This document shows positions 22,594 to 31,276 of a DNA stretch of 64,000 bases, piece after piece. A program made the translations under genes and the position numbers. The notes below the pieces were generated by a model. It did no database searches. It saw nothing but the letters and a program-made list of their open reading frames with translations, and was not told where the DNA came from. The DNA is taken from the NCBI GenBank assembly GCA_963814805.1, contig CAWFER010000033.1, positions 124,001 through 188,000 of the forward strand, read 5' to 3'. Numbering within the stretch: position 1 is the stretch's first letter; the number at the start of each line of letters is the position of its first letter. This DNA is from AP-15 sp963814805 (GTDB lineage: Bacteria; Pseudomonadota; Alphaproteobacteria; ATCC43930; CGMCC-115725).

Positions 22594-22827
22594 GTTTTTT
22601 ATCTTCCGTTGTCGATTTCGCCGTGACGCCAGAATAGACGCAGCCGGCCGCAGCCGGCAATCGCTGCTTCGATTAGCGGCTGGCGGCTTGGCTCCCGGGC
22701 GACTGCGTCAAAAGGATCCGGCGCGCCGGCGCCGCACGCGGGCATCGTCGGCGCCTCGATCGACGGCGGCGCAACACCGAAATCGGCCTTGGTCAGCCGC
22801 GAAACGCGCAATCCCGCATCTCGGCCG

Positions 22828-24069
22828 CTACTCCGCGGCTTGCGGCATCTGCTTGATGTCGGTCGAGTAGCGCAAATGCACCGGGGCGTCGGCCTCGAAC
22901 GGGTCGGTCAGGCCCAGTTCCTTGCCGAATTCGCGCATCGCCGGCATCACTTCCTGGCCCAGCAGGCGGATGCAGGTGCGCGCATCCTCGTTGCTGACAT
23001 TGCCGTCATTGCCCCACAGCCCGTAGATGCTGGGCCGGGTCTCTTCGAGGATGCGGCGCAGCTTCGGGATGACCGTTTTCGGCGTGCCGAAGATGATCCG
23101 CCCGTCTGCGACCTGCTTTTCGAAGGTCGGACGGCCGCGCGGGCTCTCGGCCCGCCCGACCGCGAACTCGACGAACTGGCGGCGAAACTCGGGCGAGAAA
23201 TAACCCGCCGGGTTGGACCACACCGGGTGCGCCAAGCCGGTGAATTCGCCCTGCATCCATAGGAACTGGCGGGCGTTCTTTTCGGCCTTTTCCTCGCTGT
23301 CGGAAACATGGACCTGCTGCAGATAGCCGCGGTTCTGCGGCCCGGCCTCATAGCCCATTTCGAGCGCGACCTCGTCGTAGAGCTTCCAGATGTTCTTGGT
23401 CGCCTCGATCGAGGTGTTGAGCGCGATATAGGGATAGCGCTGCTTGGCCGCCCAGATGATCGTCTCCTTGCTCAGGACGCCGGGGATCCACACCCGCGGA
23501 TAGGGCTTCTGCAGCGGCACCGCCCACGGATTGACGACGCGGTGCTGGTAGTGGGTTCCTTCCCAGCGGAACGGCCCCTGCCGGGTCCAGGCGGCGACCA
23601 CCAAATCGTGCGCCTCCTCGAAGCGCTCGCGGTTGTAGGCGGGGCTGACCCCGTTGGCGAGCTGCTCCTGGCCGCCGCCGCGGACAAAGCCGGAGACCAG
23701 ACGCCCGCGCGAGATCATGTCGATCATCGCCAATTCCTCGGCGAGCCGCACCGGGTTCTCGGCCAGGGGCAACGGGTTGCCGAGCAGCACGATCTTCGCC
23801 TTCTTGGTCACCGCAGCCAGGATCGCGGCGAAGATGTTGCATTTCGACTGCATGCAGAACGGGGCATTGTGATGCTCGTTCAGCATGAAGCCCTCGACGC
23901 CCATCTCCTCGGCGTAGATGTACTGCTCAAGATACTCGTTGTAGAGCCGGCTGCCGGCAACCGGATCGTAATATTTGTTCGAGAACATCAGCGCGGTGGC
24001 GCCGAATTCGAGGCCGATATCGGCCGGATAGGCGGACATCGGCTGCTCGGTGAAGTACATCACATGCAT
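22828..24069 (-). CDS. LLM-class flavin-dependent oxidoreductase 2
   Basis: A 413-residue luciferase-fold monooxygenase. The start MHVMYFTEQPMSAYPA, the barrel strand VEGFMLNEHHNAPFCMQSKC, KIVLLGNPLPLAENPVRLAE and SRGRLVSGFVRGGGQE are all typical of long-chain members of the family. The product of the overlapping reaction is unknown. An alpha/beta-hydrolase gene lies 54 bases upstream on the same strand, a common pairing in gene sets for oxidation followed by hydrolysis. Confidence 0.87.
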   Translation of the reverse strand: MHVMYFTEQPMSAYPADIGLEFGATALMFSNKYYDPVAGSRLYNEYLEQYIYAEEMGVEGFMLNEHHNAPFCMQSKCNIFAAILAAVTKKAKIVLLGNPLPLAENPVRLAEELAMIDMISRGRLVSGFVRGGGQEQLANGVSPAYNRERFEEAHDLVVAAWTRQGPFRWEGTHYQHRVVNPWAVPLQKPYPRVWIPGVLSKETIIWAAKQRYPYIALNTSIEATKNIWKLYDEVALEMGYEAGPQNRGYLQQVHVSDSEEKAEKNARQFLWMQGEFTGLAHPVWSNPAGYFSPEFRRQFVEFAVGRAESPRGRPTFEKQVADGRIIFGTPKTVIPKLRRILEETRPSIYGLWGNDGNVSNEDARTCIRLLGQEVMPAMREFGKELGLTDPFEADAPVHLRYSTDIKQMPQAAE

Positions 24070-24123
24070 GGATTCCTCCTGTTCCCGTCGCCCGGCGCCG
24101 CGCGGACGCGACGAGCGTGTGCC

Positions 24124-24909
24124 TCAATTCTCGGCGATGAAGCTGCCAACCAGCCGCGCCAGCGCCTCTGGCTGCTCCATGTCGACGCAATGCCCGCTGC
24201 CGCGCACGATCTCAAACCGCGCCTTGGGCAAGGCCGCGGCATAGAGTTCGCCGGCGCTCCTCGGCACGATCTTGTCGTCATCGCCCCACACCACCAGCGC
24301 CGGCGCCCGCACCCCGCCCAGCAGATGCGGCAGGGTCTGGCTGTACATGTACGGCTTCCAGGCGATCCGAAAGCACATCTCGCGGCAGATGTCCCAATCG
24401 ACCAGCTGGTCGGTCGACACCTCGCCATAGATGCGGGCGAACGCCGCCTGGTCGTGAAACCCGGCGCGGGCATAATCGAGATAGCTGACGATCGCCTGGT
24501 CGAAGATGTCGCCCTCGGGCGGCTTCACGCCCATCGCGCCGACCAGCACCAGCCGGTGCAGCGCGCTGGGCGCCATCGTCGCCATCTCGGCGGCGATCCA
24601 CCCGCCAAAGCCGAGCCCGACCAGCGCCGGCCGCTCGATCCCGAGATCGGACAGCAGCCATTGGTAGATTACCGCCACGTCGCGCACGCTGCGCAGCCAT
24701 TGCGGGCGCTCGGATTTGCCGTAGCCCGGATGATGCGGGACGATCACGTCGAACCGGCGCGCCAGCGCATCGTAGAATTCGAGCTGTTCAGGGCTGCCGG
24801 TATCGTGATGCAGCACCACGACCGGGCGCCCGGCGCCGGCGCGCGCGAAATGCAGCTTTCCCCCGGCCAGCTCGACCTCGCTCCGGGTCCACCCTGTGCC
24901 CGCCGCCAT
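24124..24909 (-). CDS. Alpha/beta-hydrolase fold protein lacking the nucleophile serine
   Basis: A 261-residue alpha/beta-hydrolase. It has the oxyanion segment VVLHHDTGSPEQLEF, the acid strand VVWGDDDKIVP and the catalytic His in GSGHCVDMEQPEALA. The nucleophile elbow reads VGLGFGGW instead of the usual G-x-S-x-G-G: Ser is replaced by Gly (codon GGC at about 24613-24615, one base from AGC). It may be inactive, have another chemistry, or contain a sequence error. It is first in a two-gene unit with LLM oxidoreductase 2. Confidence 0.85.
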   Translation of the reverse strand: MAAGTGWTRSEVELAGGKLHFARAGAGRPVVVLHHDTGSPEQLEFYDALARRFDVIVPHHPGYGKSERPQWLRSVRDVAVIYQWLLSDLGIERPALVGLGFGGWIAAEMATMAPSALHRLVLVGAMGVKPPEGDIFDQAIVSYLDYARAGFHDQAAFARIYGEVSTDQLVDWDICREMCFRIAWKPYMYSQTLPHLLGGVRAPALVVWGDDDKIVPRSAGELYAAALPKARFEIVRGSGHCVDMEQPEALARLVGSFIAEN

Positions 24910-25129
24910 CGCCGCTCCTCTCCCTATGCTCTGGGTTTTAACCTAGCCCCTCGCCGCCCCGGCCCGCAACCAAGCGTTTGCTCATTGCAGCGATGCGTCA
25001 TAGTAAGCCTATGAGATCATAAGGTCGCTTACAAGCCCGGACCGCGCCGACAAAGTCGGACGGCGAGCCTGCACGTAAAGCCCCCGCGCCTGCACGCCTG
25101 AGCCGCGCAGGCAAAGAATGGAGAATCCA

Positions 25130-25456
25130 ATGCTGGTTGTGACCACCGAGAACCTCGCCGGCCACCGCGTGACCGAGATCAAGGGCCAATGCTTTGGCGT
25201 CGTCGTCAGGAGCCGCGGGCTTGGCGGCAATTTGATGGCCGGGCTGCGCTCGATCGTCGGCGGCGAGATCAATGAATATACCCTGCTGCTCGAGGAAGCG
25301 CGGCGCCACGCGATCGACCGGCTGGTGGAGAACGCCAGCGCGATGGGGGCCAACGCGATCCTGATGATGCGCTTCGATTCGGCCGAAATCGGCCAGACCA
25401 TGAGCGAGATCGTCGCCTATGGCACCGCGGCGGTCGTCGTGCCTATGCCGGGATGA
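25130..25456 (+). CDS. YbjQ-family (UPF0145) protein
   Basis: A 108-residue heavy-metal-binding-like protein that forms pentamers in its family. The start is MLVVTTENLAGHRVTEIKGQ, with the family signatures GNLMAGLRSIVGGEI and ARRHAIDRLVENASAMGANA. A GGAG at 25121-25124 favours ATG 25130 over 25118. Function uncertain. The stop overlaps the next gene's ATG by four bases. Confidence 0.85.
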   Translation: MLVVTTENLAGHRVTEIKGQCFGVVVRSRGLGGNLMAGLRSIVGGEINEYTLLLEEARRHAIDRLVENASAMGANAILMMRFDSAEIGQTMSEIVAYGTAAVVVPMPG

Positions 25457-25749
25457 GCCGCCCGGTCATGCGGACCGTCGTCTGCATCATCGGCGCCCTG
25501 TGCGCCACCGGCGCGCTGGCGCTGGCGGTTCTGCGCTGCTTTCCGGCCGCCGGCATGCTGGCCGGCTGGGCGCTGGTTTTGCTGATCGGGCTTCTGGTCG
25601 AGCGCTGGCGCTACAAACGCGTGACCCGTAGCCGGCCGGGCCCCGAATGGGTCGCGACCGCGGAGCGCTTTGTCGACCCCGAGAGCGGCAGGCTGGTCAC
25701 CGTCTACTACCACCCGGCGACCGGCGAGCGCCGCTACGTCGCCGGCTGA
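25453..25749 (+). CDS. Small membrane protein downstream of YbjQ
   Basis: A 98-residue protein with a two-helix membrane domain (VVCIIGALCATGALALAVL, GMLAGWALVLLIGLLVERW) and a soluble C-terminal segment ending VTVYYHPATGERRYVAG. The latter repeats a motif common in small cell-envelope proteins that carry a DPESG..V.V....TGER.Y tail. The ATGA overlap with ybjQ marks an operon. Function unknown. Confidence 0.7.
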   Translation: MSRPVMRTVVCIIGALCATGALALAVLRCFPAAGMLAGWALVLLIGLLVERWRYKRVTRSRPGPEWVATAERFVDPESGRLVTVYYHPATGERRYVAG

Positions 25750-25784
25750 GGTTGGCTCGCCGCCGCGCGCCGCCACCGGCGGCG

Positions 25785-26201
25785 CTATTTGACGGTAATG
25801 TCCCCGGTCATCCCGGCCCAGTCGTGGTCGGGGCAGCGCATATCGTAGCGGCCGGGCCGTTTCGCGACGAAATAGAGGTCCTTCTGCGCGCCGGGCTGAA
25901 CCACAATCTCGGTATGTTCGTGGTTCAACGCCGCGGCGTTGCGCAGCACCACCGTCTTGAAAAACGCCGGCGCGCTTAACTCGTGCAGTTCCTTCCCGCG
26001 ATTTACCAGGTGCAGCCGATAGGCGACCCCGCGGCGAAAGACCAGATGGTTCGGCACAAAGCGATAGTCGACGGCCAGGACGGTGACGAGCCTGGCCTTG
26101 GCCCAGTCGACCCGCGCGGCGGCCGCCGGCAGCGGCAGCGCCACGGCGCCGGCGAGCGCCAACAGCAATATCGATGCGAGCCGTGGTTGCTTTCGGCGCA
26201 T
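25785..26201 (-). CDS. Exported cupredoxin-like copper protein
   Basis: About 138 residues starting MRRKQPRLASILLLALAG (signal peptide, cleavage after PAAAA). A single cupredoxin beta-sandwich follows, with likely copper ligands His (KELHELSAP), Cys (DMRCPDHDWAG) and Met (GMTGD). I take the ATG at 26201, preceded by AGGGA, over the upstream TTG. It follows tspO by 12 bases and is likely co-transcribed. It probably transfers electrons or binds copper in the periplasm; partner unknown. Confidence 0.82.
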   Translation of the reverse strand: MRRKQPRLASILLLALAGAVALPLPAAAARVDWAKARLVTVLAVDYRFVPNHLVFRRGVAYRLHLVNRGKELHELSAPAFFKTVVLRNAAALNHEHTEIVVQPGAQKDLYFVAKRPGRYDMRCPDHDWAGMTGDITVK

Positions 26202-26213
26202 GCGTCCCTGCAA

Positions 26214-26693
26214 TCAGCTGTTGAGCCGCCAGATCGCAAAATTGAGCAGAGCGGCGAATGCAACCCAGGCGGCGAGCGGCGCGAGGCACAATGCGGCCAC
26301 CCGATCGAGCCGGCGGAAGCGATCGATCGCCGCCAGGATCACAAGCCACTGTGGCGCGATGTTCAAGAGCCCGGCGAGCAGGCTGCGCCAACCAAAAAAC
26401 AGCCACGGCCACGCGGCGTTGAGCGAAAGCTGGACAAAGAACAGCGCCAAAGCCGCGTTCCGTCCGCGGGTGTCGCGAGACAATCGCAGGATACGCCAGG
26501 CCGCCACCGCCATCAGCGCATAGAGCGCTGTCCAAACCGGCCCGAACAGCCAATTTGGCGGCCCGAAAGAGGGCTTCGCCAACCCCTGATACCATGGCGC
26601 GAGGTTCGGATCGGCGGCGAGGTAACCGATCGTCGACGCAGCGACGACAGGTAGGATGGCGATCGCCGCAAGGCGTAGCGTGGGACCTGGCAT
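26214..26693 (-). CDS. tspO: TspO/MBR family membrane protein
   Basis: About 159 residues with five membrane helices. The first loop is DPNLAPWYQGLAKPSFGPPNWLFGPVW split over the first two helices, the family's porphyrin/cholesterol-binding region, followed by ALFFVQLSLNAAWPWLFF. In alphaproteobacteria TspO senses or exports tetrapyrrole intermediates in response to oxygen. I chose ATG 26693 because it gives the usual length. Other in-frame starts at 26723 and 26771 exist. The cupredoxin gene follows directly. Confidence 0.88.
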   Translation of the reverse strand: MPGPTLRLAAIAILPVVAASTIGYLAADPNLAPWYQGLAKPSFGPPNWLFGPVWTALYALMAVAAWRILRLSRDTRGRNAALALFFVQLSLNAAWPWLFFGWRSLLAGLLNIAPQWLVILAAIDRFRRLDRVAALCLAPLAAWVAFAALLNFAIWRLNS

Positions 26694-26891
26694 CGCTCGA
26701 CCGGGATCAATCAGCGTTGGCATTGATTCGGATAACGCCGCGCAGGCCTTCCCGGCCGCATCCTGGAACAAAGGGGCGCCGGCAGCCTCGACCGGGTGCG
26801 CATTCGAGCCATATATTCCAGCAACGGGACCGGCGCAGCGGGCTGCAACCGCGCCATGGGATCAGGGGCCGGCGACAAACGGAGGGCGAAG

Positions 26892-27911
26892 ATGAAATTC
26901 GGGCTATTCGGCGGGGCGCGGGCCAAGGGCGGCCCGGCCGGCGACAGCTCGGCCTACCACGATTTCGTCAATTACGTGGTCGAGGCCGAGAAGCTCAGCT
27001 TTTCGAGCGTCTTTCTGGTCGAGCATCATTTCACCGGGTTCGGCCAGGTGTCGGCGTCGATGAGCATGCTGGCCTATCTGGCGGCGCGCACCGACAAGAT
27101 CCGGCTGGGCACTGCGGTCGTGGTGCTGCCCTGGCACAACCCGATCCTGGTCGCCGAGCAGGCCGCGACCCTCGATCTGCTATCAAACGGGCGCCTGGAT
27201 TTCGGCGTCGGCAAAGGCTATCGCGAATACGAATTTTCCGGCTTCTGCATCGCCCCCGACGAGGCGAGCGAGCGCTTTGACGAGGCAATGGCGGTGATCC
27301 GCAAGGCGTGGACCTCACCAGGCCGGTTTTCCTGGCGCGGCAAGCGCTGGCGGTTCGACAATGTCGTCGTCGAGCCGAGCCCGATCCAGCAGCCGCACCC
27401 GCCGTTCTGGCTCGGCGCCGGCAGCGCCGAGTCGATCCGCCGGGCCGCGCGCGACGGCTATAACCTGCTGCTCGACCAGATCGCGCCGACCGGTCTGATC
27501 ATCGACCGGGTCGCGACCTTCCGCGACGAGTGCGAACGGGCGGGCCGGGTTTGGGACCCGATGTCGGTCGGCGTCACCCGCGGCTTGCAGATCGTCCACA
27601 ATGACGAGGAGCGGCGGCGCGCGATCGTCACCCGCCGGCAGGTGCTGAAGAACATCGGCGATCTCGCCCGCGGTCCCGGCGCCGAACACTACGCCCACAT
27701 CAAGGACGACGAGGATTCGTTCGTGCTCGACGACGCGCCGTTGCTCGGCACCCCCGAGGAGATCATCGGCCAGCTGAAGCGGCTCGAAGCGGGCGGCGTC
27801 GAGAATGTGCTGTTCGCCGCGCCGGGCGCCTCGGTCGCCCATCTGCGCACCTTCGCCGAGGAAATCATGCCAGCCTTCGACCGCGAGCCGATGGCGCTCG
27901 CCCAGGTGTAG
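26892..27911 (+). CDS. LLM-class flavin-dependent oxidoreductase 3
   Basis: A 339-residue luciferase-fold enzyme (MKFGLFGGARAKGG). FSSVFLVEHHFTGFG and IRLGTAVVVLPWHNPILVAE are the hallmarks, with RLDFGVGKGYREYEFSGF close to the flavin site. ATG 26892 has GGAGGGCGAAG before it. It is followed by an SDR gene 49 bases downstream on the same strand, so oxidation and carbonyl reduction or dehydrogenation may be coupled; the substrate is unknown. Confidence 0.87.
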   Translation: MKFGLFGGARAKGGPAGDSSAYHDFVNYVVEAEKLSFSSVFLVEHHFTGFGQVSASMSMLAYLAARTDKIRLGTAVVVLPWHNPILVAEQAATLDLLSNGRLDFGVGKGYREYEFSGFCIAPDEASERFDEAMAVIRKAWTSPGRFSWRGKRWRFDNVVVEPSPIQQPHPPFWLGAGSAESIRRAARDGYNLLLDQIAPTGLIIDRVATFRDECERAGRVWDPMSVGVTRGLQIVHNDEERRRAIVTRRQVLKNIGDLARGPGAEHYAHIKDDEDSFVLDDAPLLGTPEEIIGQLKRLEAGGVENVLFAAPGASVAHLRTFAEEIMPAFDREPMALAQV

Positions 27912-27960
27912 GCTTGCCAAGAGGGCAGTCGGGGTTTGCCTCAAAGTCGGAAGGGAAGCG

Positions 27961-28797
27961 ATGGAACAGCGGGTTGCGATCGTCACCGGCGGGTTGCGCG
28001 GCCTCGGCCAGGCGATGGCGCTGGGACTGGCGCGCGACGGGCATCAGGTGCTGGCGGTCGGCCATATCGCGACCGACGTCGCCGAGATCGAGCGTGAGAT
28101 TGCGGGGACGCCGTTGGCCGACCGCGTCCACCCGATCGTCGCCGATCTGCGCCGGGTCGAGGAATGCGACCGGGTGGTCGCCGCGGCGCAGGAGCGGTTC
28201 GGTCGGGTCGACATCCTGGTCAACAATGCCGGGCTGACCTTTACCTATATCGACCCGGCGCGCTATCGCCGACCGGCGATGCAGAAATTCTGGGAAGTCG
28301 GCGACGAGATCATCGACAACGTCATCGCCACCAACTACCTCGCCGCCGACCGGCTGGCGCGGCGGGCGGCGCCCGGCATGGTGGCGCGCGGCTGGGGCCG
28401 CATCGTCAATGTGACGACCAAGCTCGACACGATGAACCGGGCCGGCACGCACCCCTACGGCGCGTCGAAAGCGGCGCTCGAAATGGCCACCGAGGTGTGG
28501 GCCAAGGAGTCCGAAGGGACCGGGCTGACCATCAACATCGTCAACCCTGGCGCCGGCGCCAACACGCCCGGCATGGCCGAGGAAATGCGCGAGATGAGCC
28601 GCGAGGGCCGCGCGGCGCGCCTGGTCGAGCCCGGCGAGATGGCGCCGCCGCTGCTCTACGTCGTGTCACGCGAGGCCGACCAAGTCAATGGCTGGCGCTT
28701 TGACGCCAATCTATGGGATCCGGCCCTGCCGCCGGCCGAGGCCGCGCGCCGCGCCGGCCGCCCCGCCGGCTTTGCCATGCATCCGCCGCCGGCATAA
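27961..28797 (+). CDS. SDR-family oxidoreductase (1)
   Basis: A 278-residue short-chain dehydrogenase. It has the cofactor motif VTGGLRGLGQAMALGLA (Gly-rich loop), NNAGLT, the catalytic region with Tyr-Lys in HPYGASKAALEMATE, and NPGAGANTPGM after it. The usual catalytic Ser seems to be replaced by Thr in RIVNVTTKLDT. It is the partner of LLM oxidoreductase 3 in a two-gene unit. Confidence 0.85.
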   Translation: MEQRVAIVTGGLRGLGQAMALGLARDGHQVLAVGHIATDVAEIEREIAGTPLADRVHPIVADLRRVEECDRVVAAAQERFGRVDILVNNAGLTFTYIDPARYRRPAMQKFWEVGDEIIDNVIATNYLAADRLARRAAPGMVARGWGRIVNVTTKLDTMNRAGTHPYGASKAALEMATEVWAKESEGTGLTINIVNPGAGANTPGMAEEMREMSREGRAARLVEPGEMAPPLLYVVSREADQVNGWRFDANLWDPALPPAEAARRAGRPAGFAMHPPPA

Positions 28798-28934
28798 GTC
28801 GTTCTCTCAGCCTCGCGCGGTGCGCTGATTTCGGTGTCCGCGCGGAACCAAAGCCGTTGCCGGAGTGTCCCGCAATCAGCAGCCGCGACCCTATAGGCGG
28901 CCCGGAAGAGTCCCACGGCTTGGAGAGATCTGCG

Positions 28935-29327
28935 ATGGCTACACACGAAACCCCGGCGCAGAAAAATACCGTCGAGCGCGTCATGCACGAGTACAAGCAC
29001 GGCAAATTAAAGACGGCGCGCGGCGCGCGAAAAGTCAAGAATCCCAAGCAGGCGATCGCGATCGCCTTGCACGAGGCCGGCGCCTCGAAATTTGAGAGCC
29101 CAAAGAAGAACGCGGCCAATCTGCGGCGGACCAAGGCAAAAGAGCGGGCCGGCGAGACCTATCAGGACGAGGCGGAAGGACACTGGGCGACCCGCCGCTC
29201 CGCTGGCAGCAGACGCGGCGCCGGCAAGACGCGCACCGAGCTCTATGCCGAGGCCAAGCGCCGCAACATCCCGAACCGCTCGAAGATGAGCAAGGCCGAA
29301 CTCGAGCGAGCGATCGCCCAAGGCTGA
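28935..29327 (+). CDS. DUF6496-like small basic protein with SAP-like tail
   Basis: 130 residues. The N-terminal part KNTVERVMHEYKHGKL with KVKNPKQAIAIALHEAG is the DUF6496 pattern seen in many alphaproteobacteria. The C-terminus TRTELYAEAKRRNIPNRSKM resembles a Rho-N/SAP-type nucleic-acid-binding segment. Highly basic, probably DNA-associated. Function unknown. It stands alone between an SDR and the symporter. Confidence 0.75.
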   Translation: MATHETPAQKNTVERVMHEYKHGKLKTARGARKVKNPKQAIAIALHEAGASKFESPKKNAANLRRTKAKERAGETYQDEAEGHWATRRSAGSRRGAGKTRTELYAEAKRRNIPNRSKMSKAELERAIAQG

Positions 29328-29394
29328 GCCGGCGGGCAAACCGGCGCCGCTTGGAGTTGGCTCGCAAACAGCCACGGTGCGCGGCTGGGCCTGC

Positions 29395-30929
29395 TCACAC
29401 GTAATGCGCGGCCTGGGTCTCGTCGGCGCCGCGCCGGCTCGCGCCGAATAGCGGGGTCAGCACGACAACCACGATCAAATTCAGCGCCAGCGCCGCCAAC
29501 GCCGCGTAGCACGGGATCGTCCAGCCGGCGAGGTGCAGCGGGTAGATCGGCTTGAATTGCTGCGAGGCGGCCATCGCGGTGCCGCCGGCGATGCCGGCGA
29601 GCCAGCCGAGCAGCAGGGCGCGGTCGTGAAACCAGCGGGTGTAGAGCCCGAAGATCACCGATGGCAGGGTCTGGATGATCCACACTCCGCCCAGCAGCTG
29701 CAAATAGATCGCGAATTTCAGCGGCAATCCCAGAATGAACACCAGCGCCCCGAACTTGATGACCAGACGAAACGGTCTTGGCCATCTGCGATTCCTGCGC
29801 CGCGGTGCAGTCGGGACGGATGAATTCGCGATAGATGTTGCGCGTCCACAAGTTCGAGGCCGCGATCGACATGATCGCCGCCGGCACCAGCGCGCCGATC
29901 GCGATCGCGGCGAAGGCGACGCCGGCGAACCACGACGGAAACATCGCCAGGATCAGCGCCGGCACCGCGAAATTCGGGCCGTACTGCTTGAACATCGGCG
30001 CATAGATCGGCGAGGTCGCGACCCCGGCGGCGATCGCCATGAAGCCCAACAGCGCAATCAGCGCCAGCAGGAACGAGTAGGCCGGCAGATAGGCGGCGTT
30101 GCGGCTGATCGCTGCGCGGTTGCTGGCGCTCAACACGCCGGTCACCGAATGCGGGTAGAGAAAGAGCGCCAGGGCCGAGCCGAACGCCAACGTCGCGTAG
30201 GCGCTGTATAGGCCGAGGCTCTGCCCCTTGGGCGCGGCCAGCAGCAATTTCGCCGGCGGCACCGCGGCAAAGATCTTGGCATAGCCGCCAAGCTCGATCG
30301 GAATGACGACGATCGCGACGATCACCGTGATCCAGATCAGGATGTCCTTGACGATCGCGATCGCCGCCGGCGCGCGCAGCCCGCTCGTATAGGTGAAGGC
30401 GGCCAGGATCACAAAGGCGATGACCAGCGGCAGGTCGCCCGGCGAGCCCGCGGCCGCCGATCCCGAGCGCCGCGATCACCACCTGTATGCCGACCAGCTG
30501 CAAGGCGATGTAAGGCATCGTCGCGACGATTCCGGTGACCGCCACGGCCAGCGCCAGCCATCTGTTGCCGTGCCGGCCGCGCACGAAATCGGCGGCGGTG
30601 ATGTAGCCGTGCTGCCGCGCCACCGACCACAGTCGCGGGAACACCAAAAAAACAAACGGATAAACCATGATCGTGTAGGGCACGGCGAAAAAGCCGAGCG
30701 CGCCCGCCCCGAACATCAAGGCCGGGACGGCGATAAAGGTATAAGCGGTGTAGAGATCGCCGCCGAGCAGAAACCAGGTGACGACCGTGCCGAAACGGCC
30801 GCCGGCGAGCCCCCATTCATGCAGCAGGCCGAGATCGCCGCGGCGCCAATGTACCGCGACAAAGCCGAGCGCCGTGACCAAGGCGAACAGCAGGACAAAG
30901 ACGATCAGCGCCGGCCAGTCGATCGGCAT
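29395..30929 (-). CDS. Sodium:solute symporter, monocarboxylate type (two frameshifts)
   Basis: About 511 residues once shifts near 30450 and 29775 are repaired. The first frame begins MPIDWPALIVFVLLFALVTA and contains GGRFGTVVTWFLLGGDLYTAYTF (split), typical of the pyruvate/acetate-type SSS family. The middle frame reads SGLRAPAAIAIVKDILIWI and on, with SVTGVLSASNRAAISRNAAY. The last begins GLPLKFAIYLQLLGGVWIIQ and ends ASRRGADETQAAHYV. A DUF3311 gene precedes it, the usual partner of these transporters. Both shifts lie in good coding context, so they are probably errors. Confidence 0.85.
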
Positions 30930-30947
30930 GGCGTTCGCCCTCCGGCG

Positions 30948-31154
30948 CTATCGCCGGGTGGCGAAATAGACGATCAAGGTCAGCGCGGCGCTGAGCGGGA
31001 TCCACAGCAGCTGATACCAATAATAGAACGGGATGCCGCCCCATTCCGGCTCGATCCGGTTGTAGCTCGGAACCCAGAACATCGCGACGAACGGCAGCAG
31101 CAGCAACAGATACCAGGCGCGCGACGGCCGGCTGCCCGGCGGTTTCGGGTCCAT
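30948..31154 (-). CDS. DUF3311 small membrane protein, symporter partner
   Basis: 68 residues: a soluble N-terminal tail and two membrane helices (YLLLLLPFVAMFWVPSYNRI and YYWYQLLWIPLSAALTLIVY), with the family's NRIEP..GGIPF..WYQ segment. It ends 19 bases before the symporter start and is probably an accessory subunit of that transporter. Confidence 0.88.
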   Translation of the reverse strand: MDPKPPGSRPSRAWYLLLLLPFVAMFWVPSYNRIEPEWGGIPFYYWYQLLWIPLSAALTLIVYFATRR

Positions 31155-31276
31155 AGGCGAACTCCCACGGAATCCCCGGACCTTGCGGCAGGAGCGTTTG
31201 TAAAGTTGTCGCAATATTCCAAAAAAACGCGACGATTGCAATCGCAACCTGGTCGGCTTGGCTCCGGGACCGAGCC

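Noticed and set aside
20791..22626. 611-codon plus-strand frame across the AI-2E and MFS genes
   Set aside because: Gln/Arg/Asp-rich shadow of two clear membrane-protein genes on the other strand.
23308..25014. 568-codon plus-strand frame
   Set aside because: Shadow of LLM oxidoreductase 2 and the hydrolase; no domain match by eye.
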